Shown piece by piece: positions 32,819-43,894 of a stretch of DNA of 64,000 nt. The DNA is taken from assembly GCA_030512335.1 (NCBI GenBank), contig JAULSU010000007.1:3534001-3598000 (forward strand), read 5' to 3'. Position 1 is the stretch's first letter, and each line of letters begins with the position of its first letter. The notes under the pieces were generated by a model that had not been told where the DNA came from, did no database searches, and saw only the letters and a program-made list of their open reading frames with translations. This stretch comes from Immersiella caudata (taxonomy: Eukaryota; Ascomycota; Sordariomycetes; Sordariales; Lasiosphaeriaceae). The position numbers were made by a program, and so were the translations under genes.

Positions 32819-35478
32819 GCTTCTGTATCCACGCTTTTCTGCTTACCACTGCAAAGAATAGCATTATGCTGTAGTATGGGATGACATCTCATCGATGCAC
32901 GTCTTATCCTCCCTTCACATCCATGCCAAAAATAGATGCGGCCGCGCTCTGTCAGGGGCATTAGACACTCTCTTGACAGCTCTGCCGCTGACGGACCATT
33001 ATCTGGCCCGCGGTGACTGCCAAGTTGCCATTAAAGAAGGAAAAGGGAGGAATTTTCGGGGGGCTTGCGCTAGCGAAGCTTGGACTAGGTAATATGACGA
33101 GCAGTTCTGTCTCGCTCTTGCTCTTGCGCAGCACCCCCAGGCGCCGCTTGGCCATGCCGCGCACCTAGAATTTTATTTGGGCTTCTGCCTGGGGCCATCA
33201 CATCTTTTTGACCGTTTCCCTTCTTTTGCGATTGGTTTTGCTCGGCGACCATCATGCTTTTTTTTGGCGTTCGTTCGCGTTCACGTCGTCGATTGACCGC
33301 TAAACCGCATGCCTCCGTATTGGTACCGCATTGAACCTGGTAGGTATGGTCGCGTTTTGGAGGCTTTTATGATCGCTTTTAGGTACATGCCGTTTTCCTG
33401 TGGTGAGACTGGGCTCGGTTTAATCTTCCAGTGTCATATCGGCTTAGCTGCGTCCTTGAGATATCATGCCCTATCTTTGATCATTTTGAGGTGTCATGAT
33501 TGCTTCTGCGCGTGCCCTTTTCGAGGTCTGAGGTTGGGCTGGATTTCGTTTTTTGAGTTGTGATGTCTAAGTAGTTTTCATTCTTTTCAAGCGCTATGTC
33601 GGGTTCAGAGTACGGCCTTTGCTTGGCAAGAGGCCCCCATCATGGGTTGTCATAATAATAGCACAGACCAATCAAACACCCTGCTGAACAAATAGCCCAG
33701 TCTTAGAATCGATTGAAACTAATCGGACTACATGCGTACCACATTTCTCAGTCAGAAAACCAGAAAGCCGTCCAAGAGACGGAAAAGGTACATTGAAGTA
33801 GTGACAAACATCGCACCTACCATTTTCAGAAGCTGCATGTCTAGCCACCAGGGACCTGTCGATTGAGCAAGAAATCGCGCTCTCAGTTTTCGTTTTCTGA
33901 GATGTCATAGCCTATCTCTGGTCATTTTTCAAGAATCAAGGTGATTGATACGCGTGCAGGACGCCTATTCCGGTGCGATCACAAGGGGACTGGGCCAAAC
34001 ATAAAGCACTTGAGACAACCTCTGAATTGGGCGGCTTCTTTGGCGCGCCTTTTAAAATGGCCCTTTTTCGCCAAGATATACATGCTTAAGATGGCCTGTC
34101 CAGCTTATAATCTACGGTTCGCTTTTCAGGGAAAGCCCAGGTCTTATCTACGGCCGACTGCCCGATATAACAGGCGATCTAAACCAGCCTTACAATCTAG
34201 TATAATAATATCATGGGTATATAACTTGTTGGCTTAGTGATATTCTTGGTCGGAATTATCGTCTGTGTCGTGTGTATATTTGTGGCGAAAATAGCCTAGA
34301 AAAAGCGGCGCAATTTCTACCCTGGGGCGGATAATAGACGGTGAAGAAAGCAACGACGAAGCCTGGGGCGCCGGGGTATCCCTGTAAGCAGAATTGGGAG
34401 GCATGACGAGTCTGCAGATGTAACGATGAGATGGAACGATGAGTGCTCAGAGAAAATAGGAGAATGCGCAACGAGGAAATCAAGAAGTTTGTCGCGAGGA
34501 GAACAGGAGGAGGTTTTTTGTGCAAATGGTAAAGGTAGAACAAATTCAAAGAAGCGTGGGGCTCCTACTTCTCCGCCAAGCCAAGTTTTGGATCAGCACG
34601 GTCGTTTATTTGCCCGATGTTAAGCGCAGCCACCGGTACGTTGCCAACATGGCTCTCAAGTTCAACCCGGCCACCAGCATGGCGTTGGGAGAGCGAGAGA
34701 AGGTTGAGCTGGTAGCCACTTTAAGCAACGAGACCCATCTGAAAGCCGCCATGCAGCTTGTGAGCGCCGCTGATAGAGCACAAGCCTCCCAAGTCGTCCC
34801 GTTCATTTTCCGGCTAGTGGCTTTCCTTCCCCTGCTGCATTGTCGAAGTCTCGAGAAGGACCGAGCTTCTTCTGGCTGTGTTGAAAGCGTATTGAGGTTC
34901 GCTGCTTTGCCCGATGGTGCTGTCGAAACGTGGGCCTAGGGTCGCGGGAAGTGACGTTCGGCGACGGTGCCTGCGATGGTGTGCCAGCCGACCTCTCTAC
35001 GAAACATGTAGTGGCCGAACTTGCCCTCCGCTAGAGACGTTAACCGTTGCTTTCCCTCGCTACGTATCTGGCCTTTCATCTTTTCTATGTATCATGTATC
35101 CTAGCTAATGGAGACGATTAACCACAGAGTACAAAGTAGCGAGGAGGATAGCGTCGCTTCGTGCAAATACCACAGTTACGCAGCGTGTTCACTTGTCGGC
35201 TGCGCTACATCGTGGTGGGTACAGGAGGAAGATAGTGTTGCGAAGTCCATGAGCTGCTAAGCTGGTATCCAATAACCCGCGAAATAAGCTGGTGCCCAGG
35301 AGTCCGCAAGCTGAGTTGTTGTCCAGGCGTGATAACGGCGGCACCAACCAGTTGTCTGTCTTCCAAACGAAAGAATCGAGATTCCATGATTTGATGGCCA
35401 AATGGACACCAAATTCGTCACGTGTAACAGTGGCGCCTGGTCATTCCAGAGGTGCCCAAAGCTCGGGCTACCGAGTCG
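32819..35478. other. Gene desert after the tRNA
   Basis: About 2.7 kb without a supportable gene. It is AT-richer around 33.2-34.3 kb, with many short frames on both strands. A 96-codon frame from ATG 34650 (MALKFNPATSMALGE) is the best of them but shows no features. The composition suggests old transposon remains, though I could not identify LTRs, terminal repeats or a reverse-transcriptase motif. Confidence 0.4.
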
Positions 35479-35498
35479 TGACGTCAAGGCCTATTTAA
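35479..35498 (+). promoter_or_regulatory. CRE-like palindrome and TATA-like element
   Basis: A perfect TGACGTCA palindrome (35479-35486), the binding site of ATF/CREB-type bZIP factors, is followed by TATTTAA at 35492-35498. They lie about 130 and 115 bp before the HNH_2 gene start. The pairing suggests a regulated promoter; factor identity is inference. Confidence 0.5.
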
Positions 35499-35611
35499 CT
35501 TTGCCACCCACGCCACCAGCGCACAGGGCTCTCTCCCATTCCACATCCGAGAACCAAGCGTCCATTTGTCAACACCCCAAGCATCCTAATTTCACCTCTC
35601 TCATCGCAACC

Positions 35612-37333
35612 ATGCCTCCCGAACCTGCCAGCGCCACCAATTTGCTGCAGCAGTTTACCAAATTTCTAGCCGGCAATCCAAGCAAAGACGATCGAAAAAT
35701 CTTGGCGGGCACGTTCAATTTCATCGAGAGTGGGCAGCCACTGCAGGTCCGCCAGACCCTCCACGACTTTCTACACGATGATCCGCCAAGAGAGAGCGCT
35801 GGGAATATCGTGCCGCTGGATGAGCTCACGGAACGGCTCGAGCTGATTGCGAAAATCGAGAATGAGATCCAGGCCATCGAGGATGATTTCGAACTCGACA
35901 ACCATTGTTTTGCCGCTTTGCTTCTTGCTCCGTTGGAAACCTTGCGATTGGCACACAGTACGGCTGGGGTCACGCATCTTTCAATACGACTTGGCATAAG
36001 ACATGGCCTTAGAGTTATTCCCACCCTTCTTCGCCTATGTATGTTTTTCCGACCTTCTCTTAGGCTTATCTAACTTTTTATAGTTCTTGCAAACACCAAT
36101 GCGGGGGTCAAGACAGAGGCCAATACCGAGTTGGAATCGACTACTCCAGCGTCTTCCAAAAAACGCAAGACTACGGCCAAGTCTACGACAAAGTCCCAAA
36201 AGCGGTCAAAGGCGGATGGTGATACTAAGCATATCCCGAGAGCGGCGGACCCAACCGGCAAGTTGAACCCAGAAGACAAAGAAAAATCTATTCGGCGGGA
36301 GCTAGATGGTGGACGATGCGTGATTACGGGCACTGCCAATCCGGACGTCTGCCATATTATTCCGCGTACTACATGTGCGCGGCAAGAAATTCAAGCGCAG
36401 TTCAAGTTATATCTCGACCAAGCGTTGTTGTTGGTTTGGGATGGCGAAACTGACAACCCGGTCGCACGGTTCACGGCAGGGCTTGGAGTTTCAGACAAAG
36501 CTTGGAACATGATCAGTTTGAACACCCAGCTCCATAGGTGGTGGGGAAAGGCATACTTTGGGTTCAGGTGCCAAGGCATTCTTCCCGGACCTACCGACAA
36601 GCAACAACTCATCCGCTTACAATTTCACTGGCTACCAGGAGCGCTATCCAACGAACATAATGAGGAAGACCTCCGAACACACCTCAGCCATACTTGGGGC
36701 TCGCAGGAAGGAGTTGCAGCCTTCAGGGTTACCGGACAACCTATCACCACAGGTGACGTTTTCGATGTTGTCGTAGCGGCCGAGGACACATTGAAGATGA
36801 AGGCGGCATTCGACCTCCAGTGGGCCCTGATCCGGGTCGCCGCTTTAGTCGGTGCTGCCAATGTTTATGCCGATGCTGCCGACAGCGATGATCCCGGCTC
36901 CGTCGAGGAAAGGCTGACCGAGGAGGTCTCCGTTGATATATCTAGCTGGCTCGACAATGTTGAGTCTGGCTTGCCCGACAACAACGGCAATGACAACGAT
37001 GACAACGATGACAACGATGACAACGATGACAACGATGACAACGATGACAACGATGACAACGATGACAACAATGACAACGATGACAACGATGGTGGCGTCG
37101 ATAATACCAGTAAGCTCCCAAATACGTCAACCGTCCAAACCGGAAGCTCGTTAGGACAGCTCGAACATATATATACACCGGCGTCGACCTCAGCATTGTC
37201 AGCAAATCCAACTTCTACCATGAAGGAAAACCAGAAGCCTATGCCGGTATCGGACCCAGTGTTTCCGGGAGGCCCTATGGAGGAGAGCGAGGAACGTGTG
37301 CTGGACCCGATGAGGACGCCTTTTATGAGATAG
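35612..37333 (+). CDS. HNH_2-type endonuclease-domain protein with acidic DDN-repeat tail
   Basis: Two exons (35612-36038 and 36084-37333, 45-bp intron) give 558 residues. Residues 1-140 are a helical N-terminal region (LLQQFTKFLAGNPSKDD, LDELTERLELIAKIE). Residues about 165-190 are a basic nuclear-localisation-like stretch (SSKKRKTTAKSTTKSQKRSK). The HNH_2 core starts near residue 221: RCVITGTANPDVCHIIP supplies the Cys and first His, and WNMISLNTQLHRWWGKAYFGF supplies Asn and second His. Residues about 445-478 are a run of DDN triplets, and the C-terminus is disordered. Such proteins are frequent and unstudied in filamentous fungi; a nuclease activity is inferred from the fold. A decayed relative lies at 18.8 kb. 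Confidence 0.82.
36990..37090 (+). repeat. 9-bp coding tandem repeat (GATGACAAC)n
   Basis: About eleven units of a 9-base repeat encode Asp-Asp-Asn triplets inside the HNH_2 gene. Units are nearly identical and in frame, so length change would not break the gene. One unit is altered (aacaatgac). Confidence 0.9.
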
Positions 37334-38192
37334 TTTTGATCGGGGGTGGAAATGCTCAACGCAGCTTGATCACGCGGGCGACCCCCGGCAAAAAAAAATA
37401 TTCTGACCCCGGGGAAAGCTCTAGAATTTTCGATTGGGGGGGCTTTGGTTTGAGAAGGGAGGTGCGTAATTGAGACTTCTGCTACTGACCAAACGTGCCC
37501 TTCCGATTGTGAAAATTGCTGCAAATTGTGTGCTCCCCAAGGCCACCACGTGCCACGTACTAGCAGAAACCCTTGGGATTTCATCGTCGCATTTCGCCGT
37601 CGCATTTCGCAATAGTGTGGGGTGTTCCGACTTCTTCTATTCGCGAGCATGCCATCGTTGGAGGGTATCCCCATTTCTCCTCAATCAAACGGACCGACCA
37701 AAGGAAAATGGATCTTTGCAACATCGATAACGATGACCTCAGTAGAGAGCGGATTCTTGGACGGGTCGCCGTCGCTCTGGCTGTCGAAGCATCCGGGGTC
37801 GGGATTCCGTTGGTCGGGCTGGGACTGCAATCGATCGGTCGGGGTGAGCTCGGGCGATGGGCACTCGTGTCTGGGACTGCTGCTGTACCGTCGCGGGCGG
37901 CGCTAGTTTCGTCGGTCATAGATGCTGGCTGGACTGGAGCGATATTGCCCCCCTCCCGCGTCGCGAACAATAGCTGCGCCAGGAATTCGAGACTGTTGCG
38001 CACTGGCGGCTTCATCAGCTCATTGCCGCTATCCGAGACCATACGCGTTGGTCGCACGGCTCGAGCTGCGTGGTTGAGAGCCGGTGTGCGCATACCCTTG
38101 ACCGATAACGAGACATTACCGGTGTTGACCGCGCGGCAGATCAAGCCCTCAGTGCGTTCAACGGTGACGGTGGCGCTCGAGATTGATCACGA
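37334..38192. other. Unresolved stretch before the foldback element
   Basis: Open on both strands: a 224-codon plus frame (37573-38244) and a 188-codon minus frame (37581-38144). Neither shows a known motif. The minus product has a disordered Pro/Thr/Ala middle like the tail of a gag or transposase, but this is weak. The plus frame runs into the foldback element's left repeat. Confidence 0.35.
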
Positions 38193-38310
38193 CAGTAGGA
38201 CACAATCGAAGTTGGTTTCATTGACGAAGCGAATACTTGCGTGAGGAACCAGAAGGACTCCTCACACCATCGTGGGTACGATGATAGCTACTTATACCGG
38301 TCGGTATACT
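38193..38310 (+). repeat. Left terminal inverted repeat of the foldback element
   Basis: Left arm, matching the reverse complement of 38532-38648. Differences are concentrated in the loop of the internal hairpin (38256-38262) and at a one-base indel near 38226. Confidence 0.8.
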
Positions 38311-38531
38311 AAGGATAGCTACTTGGGACCGTATAACCTGGGGTAACATGTAGCCTGATCACTGTGACCACTGCTCTTGGCGGATGAGCAGAGTGAGCAG
38401 GCGCCACAGTGCGGAAGCAATGACCGCACAGTGTCTACACTTTGTGCTCAACATGCTCAACATGGGAACCTGTTGATCAGGTTGATCAAGGTACAAGTTA
38501 CGTCATGTTATACCGTCCTGTATAAGGAGTT

Positions 38532-38648
38532 CCAGTATACCGACCGGTATAAGTAGCTGTCATCGTACCCACGATGGTGTGAGGAACAGAAGGTTCCTCA
38601 CGCACGTATTCGCTCGTCAATTGAACCAACTTCGATTGTGTCCTACTG
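38532..38648 (-). repeat. Right terminal inverted repeat of the foldback element
   Basis: Right arm; inverse copy of 38193-38310, ending tgtcctactg. Confidence 0.8.
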
Positions 38649-38831
38649 CACCAACACTTGGAGTGTTGCTCTACTTATAGTGACATACGACCACCAAAGA
38701 CCCAAAACATGCTGAATATTCTCAACTTCAACAAATCTTCAACACCTTACCCTTTCTATCCCTGAATCCTATCTCCTCATCAAATTCTGCAGTTCACTTG
38801 CACCTCATTCCCAAGTTCCGGATGCTACATC

Positions 38832-39468
38832 ATGTTCGCCAAAACTTCCCTCGCACTCGGCCTCTCCACCTTGCTCTTCGCCCTCGACACCAACGCCTGG
38901 CTCCTCGGGTTCTGGCTCGGCCAAGCCCACTGCAACTACAAGATCCGCGAGGGCGGAATCAAGGAAGCCGCCGACACTTCCCACGGCGGACTCGACCACG
39001 AGTCCAACAACTGCATGCTAATGTCGTACGACTCCCATGGGCGACGGCATCCTTGCCATGAAAGCCGCAGGCTGGACTCCTGACTGCGCCATCGCCCTCT
39101 GGTCCGACAAATCCGGCTCCAGCCCGTGCGGCTCTGAGATGCCCTACGATCCATACGAATATCCCGAGCCTCGCAGGCCCAACCCCGTCTTCACCCTCAA
39201 CTCGCCCGAGGCCTTCCTGTCTACCGATGACAAGGGAACCTCGTACGCCTGCATCACCCCGCTCAACACCTACGTCCAGTGCAACTCGGGCTCCCTCTGC
39301 CACGTCTCGTATTCCTGCGGCGGAAACGGAACCCTCCTGGTCGAGCTGGACAAGAACCCAAGCCTCACGAAAGATGAGATCAAGTCTCTGATTGAGTCTA
39401 TCTCCGCCTCTGCTACCGCTCCCGCTACCGCTACTATTACCACTACTACGGCCGTGTCACTGTTTTAG
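38832..39468 (+). pseudogene. Secreted Cys-containing protein gene with one apparent frameshift
   Basis: ATG 38832 opens a frame with a signal peptide (MFAKTSLALGLSTLLFALDTNA) and mature start WLLGFWLGQAHCNYK. The frame passes NNCMLMSYDS and then loses sense. The continuation (MGDGILAMKAAGWTPDCAIALW, then YACITPLNTYVQCNSGSLC and SCGGNGTLLVELDKN) lies in the next frame, starting at 39037. One extra C in the CCC at 39034-39036 explains the shift. Corrected, the product would be 211 residues with eight or more cysteines and a Ser/Ala/Thr-rich C-terminus. No intron can account for it. It has no known family and is effector-like in type. It lies 183 bp after the foldback element. Confidence 0.65.
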
Positions 39469-39769
39469 ATGTGCCCTGTTCCTGGTGTTATTCTGTTGCA
39501 TTTACTTCTTTCGGATTGTGTTGTCAAAGTTCTGTTCATCTTGACTGTTTGGAAGGAGCAGAAAATAGCAGGATTAGTCACAAGTAGAGGGGTTTAACAA
39601 GTTGTAGGATATCATTTCATTATTGCCTATCAAGGAAGTCCGTTTCATGACAAAAGCAAGAAACAAAAACCGAATGAGCCTTTCCATGTGCACCCGCCTT
39701 CCTTCTTTCCCCCCACCGCGCAAAACTCAAAACTTTGCCCCCCTACCGGAGTAGTTCATGTTCCCAAGG

Positions 39770-40275
39770 CTAAGACGCGACACACTGGCTGCAAATGGCA
39801 TTCGCAGCCGTGGCAACCGCCGGCGCACCATCAGCGCCGCAGGCTCCAGCCACGCAGGATGAAACCGTCGATTGGACGGCGGCCGAGTTTTTGCATTGGC
39901 ATGCGATGTCAAAGACATCGGCACAACCAACGGCTGAGGCGGCCGAGGTGATGCATGGGATCTTGGGTGATGGGGTTAGTGTTGTTGACATTCAGGGGTA
40001 AGTTCAGGGGTAAGTTCAGGGGTAAGTTCATGGGTGGGTCTCAGGGGCGAGTTCGGGATAGATTTAGAGGGGCAGGCTTGAGTTGGAGCAAACCCTCTTG
40101 ATAATACCAAAATTTCATAGTATAGAGGTTGAGAGAGCCATGGAACAAACGGGAGATGAACACTTACGGCGCAAAGAGGCATGAGGGTGGTTGCGGGGCA
40201 GTCGGTCAACGGAGTCGGGTCCTGCGCATTGACGACGACAGCCAAGATGGCGGCCATAAATGTGAAGGCCTTCAT
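39770..40275 (-). CDS. Small secreted CFEM-domain protein
   Basis: Two exons (40168-40275 and 39770-39961) separated by a 206-bp intron encode 99 residues. Signal peptide MKAFTFMAAILAVVVNA. The CFEM pattern of eight spaced cysteines is read across the junction: LCAIPC, AVGCADVFDIACQC, VSSCVAGACG and ANAICSQC, with the conserved Asp (in CADVFD) that binds haem iron in known CFEM proteins. No GPI site follows, so it should be freely secreted. CFEM proteins act in haem capture, wall structure or host interaction. The intron is long for this window and holds a 12-bp tandem repeat. Its retained form is also open, giving an alternative 99-residue product ending LTPELTPELTPECQQH. Confidence 0.82.
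39991..40030 (-). repeat. 12-bp tandem repeat in the CFEM gene intron
   Basis: Just over three units of ttcaggggtaag (plus strand) lie inside the intron. On the coding strand they would read Leu-Thr-Pro-Glu if the intron were retained. Confidence 0.85.
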
Positions 40276-41277
40276 GGTAACGGCTTAAATGATTGTTCTT
40301 GAAGGGATTTCAACTAGCAAACCGCCGAGCCTAATGCGTTCACTTGAGCAAGCCCATAATGCTGAGTGCCGAAGGCCAAATATACCCACGAGCGTCTTCA
40401 CATGCACTTCCTCCACACGCTTGTGTTGACATTTCAACAGCCGGTATGTGCAACTATTGAGGCAGTATAACTCGACCTGGAAGATGGGCGTCTCGCCTTG
40501 ATTGGATTCACACGCCGTACAAGCTGTTGACTGTGGAGTGTTGAGCGATCGGTTCTCGACCTGCTGTGTCACCAACCGCTGATAAGACTCCTCTGACGCA
40601 TTGATGAGCCTGCAAGATTGACACCAAATGACACGTTTCACCCACCAATGACATCCAGAGTGGGTTGGGTGTCATGTCACTTGAGCTACCTCATCGGCGG
40701 CTCACTGCAGCCCCATTTGTCAACAGTCAGCACCTTGAAGGCCCAGATGGTACTCACCGAGGACAGAACATCTTACGGGCTGTGCACTGAGAAACAATGA
40801 AGCTCGATCCAGCACATACCGACGCTGAAGCGCTGTGTACAACAGTCATCTGGGAGCTCAGCGTGCAGCCATTGCAACATCGCGTCCGCATTCTGTTCTA
40901 CAACTGAGGTTCTACAACTGAGGGGTAGAACATCGACCAATGCTACGAACTGCGATACCAGCCCTGAAAAGCAAAAGACAAACAATCGATTCATTCTTGA
41001 TATCCTTCTACGCGTCTATCCTGAACCATCATTCCCAAGAAACCTTTTGTACAAAAAGAAATCCAAGACAGCTAAGAACAACAACAGGAAAACACACACG
41101 CGGTATGACTAGCCCCCTGGCACAGCCTTTGAGCGGGGAACCAATTCCGCGAGGGAAAACGGAGAGAAATTTGCAGCCTCTCTTGGAGCAGTCAGTCTTC
41201 CAACATGGTACACGACATCGAACCGATGTCGATTTTCAGTGTCGTACACAATCCGTACCGGTCCAGGATTGTCTGTA
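40276..41277. other. Intergenic region
   Basis: CFEM gene promoter side and beyond. A minus-strand frame at 40285-40641 with CxxC pairs (WCQSCRL, ACTACES) lacks an ATG and looks like a chance frame or gene scrap. No supported gene. Confidence 0.4.
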
Positions 41278-42120
41278 TCACCGCGCCTTCCGGGCCAGAT
41301 AACACCGGCTTCGGGATCTCGATTGTTGGACTCGCTGTCCAACTCGGATGGGGTGCATTCCAAGTCTGATAGAGCTAGGTACTCCCAACGCGGCGCCGGT
41401 GAGCGAAACGGGGACCCATCTTGCGGTTTGTCGTGGAACGGCTTGGGGTAAGGCCATTATTGCCTTGCTTCCGGGACTGCTTAGACTTGACGCTGTATCA
41501 CGTCTAGCGAGATGATCAAGAAGTTGCAGTCTACCACTCCGTGGCAGAAATACTAAGATCAGAGGAGTCAGCAAGCATCTTTCCCTGCATGACAAGGTGT
41601 CGATCACCGGTCTTTGAAGGTAAGAGAAGGGAGAAGGGTAACAAACCACAAAGTCACAGTCATCGTCTTCGAAGCTAGAGTCTAACCCCCTAGGACGCTG
41701 CCCAGAATCCTCATCGCGACTCTCCCCCCCCCCCCCCCCCCGGCTCTTGTACCAGTCTATATCGTGAGCTCCAAAGGTATGACAGCCAATGTCAAAAGCG
41801 TCGTCTCCCAAATCGGGAAGATTGACTCTCAGCCGGTCGATTGAGTTTAGGCGATCTCGATAAGTTTTGTAACTTCCGCGAGGAACTTCGGTGCCCTTTT
41901 CCGGGACATCCTCAGGTGGTACGTGTAGCTGGGGGCCTGGCTGGGGTGCGGGTTTGAAGAAAAGAGCCAAACGTTTCCAAGTCAGGTAGTAGTAAGATGA
42001 AGGCACCACTGAAATAGGAAGAGGCCATACGATCAACGAAGCAAATGCGCTGGGTTGGGATTGTTCGGACTCAGGCGCAGGGCGAAAACCTTGGAACTTG
42101 CAGGGGTTGTTGTCTGACAC
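41278..42120 (-). other. Long open frame without start codon, possible exon
   Basis: A 280-codon frame begins at a GTG, not ATG, so a real gene would need an upstream exon. An AG before 42126 and a frame with ATG at 42311 (MLPFAHIGGEMMNQ) are possible partners but the junction is not convincing. Content is hydrophilic and partly acidic, with a Gly run encoded by the poly-C tract at 41724. No family resemblance. Probably a decayed or chance frame. Confidence 0.2.
41724..41741. repeat. 18-base poly-C tract
   Basis: An uninterrupted run of 18 C, the longest homopolymer in the window and an easy site for assembly length errors. Confidence 0.9.
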
Positions 42121-42311
42121 AGCTGAAGGTTTTCCTCCTTGGGGTACTTGAGGACTGAGGGGTGAATGAGATTGGCTTTCATGATGATACAGTAGCTTGA
42201 GTTGGTGATCACTTTGTTATCGTGAGCTCGTGAGATGAATAAGTGTCCAGTGTGTGATCGAGCTGATAGCTGGTTCATCATTTCGCCTCCAATATGTGCA
42301 AAAGGAAGCAT

Positions 42312-43763
42312 TTATATCTGCCTTCATGTTCATCATGGTCTTTGGATCAGAGGGTCCGAACAATACTCATTCATCGACGTTGGGGTTGCGTTGAAATGAG
42401 ACCTGGCTTGGGAACCAAAGGAACGCTCATGCTTCGTTTCAAGATGGGGTACGTAACTGATCCGAGTACCTATTCACGGTTTTGAAGTATGACATGACCG
42501 CTACATGATAATTCCTTTGTGCTTTAGCGGCGCGAGAAGGGGGGCGAGCTCGAAGGCCCGAAACGTGGCCAGGCCCTCTCTGTCAACCTGGGGTCAGCTT
42601 CGACCAGAAATCGCTCAAGTTTAGCCAGAAATGACAGGAAACAGCCCCTAACTGACAATGTTTTTGTTGGAGGAAGCTATCGTTTTCCCCGTCCAAGCTT
42701 GTATCCAAGTCCTGAACAGCGCAACCCCTGAAATTGATAAAGCATTAGTGTGAATTGCTTGGTCTCCAGCTCAAAGATCTCGACTCTCCGCAGGTGTTAC
42801 ACACAAATCAGACTTGCCCAATGGGAAGTGTGTTAATCCCCGTTGACACTTGAGAGGGCAGCTGGTCCGTGGAGTGTGACAACCCCACGTAGGACCCGAA
42901 GTCAACTGACAATCCCTCTGGCAACATTGACGTGAGTGATATCATTGCCCATGATTTTTGAGGTCAACAGCTCGGTAGGGATGATGCAGTGATGGAGGCA
43001 GACGGCTGATGGCCCTCCGCTATCCAGCCTGAGCTGCAGTCTACCGCATGCGTTCTCTACTACACGCCAGACATCTAGCCTCAAACCCCATTTATTGCAC
43101 CGCATTCAAGCTTCCATGCGTCACGAAAGTCACAAACTTGAGTACTGTGACTTGAGTGAATTCCACTGAAACCTACGACTTGAAGCTGAAGATTGAGCCA
43201 CCCCCTATTTGCAAAAGCCACGTTTAGGCCGACCCTATGTTGCCACACCTAAGTGCCTACTCTCCGCCTCACAGTGTCAGTAACGTGCACTTTGTGTATT
43301 CCACAGATGGCAGTCGTTGCGAAAGTCACCTTCCTACTCAAGCGGATTGTTTTGTTTTCTCGTCGTGACCAATCGCTTACATAGCCAGAGACGAAATTCA
43401 AGAACAGTAGCGGACTCGATCCAGACTCGAATCATCTGCGGAGATGCTGGTTTCCAATATATCCAAGCGAATGAATGCCTTGGGGGACGCTTTCCGAGAC
43501 CAATCCCTGGGCTTTGCCAACTGAGATTTACCCCTGAACGAGCAACGAGACTTGTCAGCCGGCGCAACCATTGCACCGTACTGACGAGAAATAGATTCCT
43601 CGAGGCCCGAACGCCGAAATAGCATCATGTACTTTGGGTTTGCGGTGGAGGATCAACTGGATTGGCTGTTGTATCAGAGTGGATAGATGAATCTCTGCCA
43701 TGGTGTGTCGAGGTCGCGACTCCGTCGTCACCACGGCGGGCAACGGTGCAATGATAGGTTGGA
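42312..43763. other. Intergenic region
   Basis: About 1.45 kb with no supportable gene; short frames on both strands only. Confidence 0.4.
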
Positions 43764-43770
43764 TATATAA
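43764..43770 (+). promoter_or_regulatory. TATA box of the small Cys-rich secreted protein gene
   Basis: TATATAA lies about 125 bp before the start codon at 43895. The leader at 43861-43893 has repeats of ctcaactcgactcaa. Position and sequence fit a strong inducible promoter. Confidence 0.5.
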
Positions 43771-43894
43771 GCACCCATACCTCCCGCCAAACACACCTTT
43801 GGCCTCTTCATCACCATCTACCATCGCAATCTCTCTTCATTACCTATAGCCACAATTTCCAGCTCGACTCAACTCGGCTCAACTCGACTCAAAG

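Larger units (their letters stand above)
38193..38648. mobile_element. Foldback/MITE-like element with long terminal inverted repeats
   Basis: The 456-bp unit begins cagtaggacacaatcgaag and ends with its exact reverse complement. The inverted repeats extend about 118 bp inward (38193-38310 and 38532-38648) with only a few differences. Inside each arm is a small hairpin (gtgaggaac to gttcctcac) and a near-palindrome, ataccggtcggtat. The roughly 220-bp centre has no open frame of note and carries short repeats (gttgatcaggttgatcaagg). The structure fits a non-autonomous DNA transposon. I see no convincing target-site duplication, so family and true ends remain open. Confidence 0.75.

Noticed and set aside
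34650..34939. Small plus-strand gene MALKFNPATSMALGE
   Set aside because: About 96 codons, no signal peptide, domain or promoter hint, in a decayed region; left as unproven.
38193..38648. Identification of the foldback element as a Fusarium mimp
   Set aside because: Its ends (cagtagga) only loosely resemble the mimp repeat and there is no TA target duplication at its borders.
39991..40030. CRISPR-like array
   Set aside because: The three short direct repeats are contiguous without spacers and the genome is eukaryotic.
40285..40641. CxxC-containing minus-strand frame
   Set aside because: No ATG start, no recognisable zinc-finger spacing, and an AG acceptor near its start without a plausible upstream exon.
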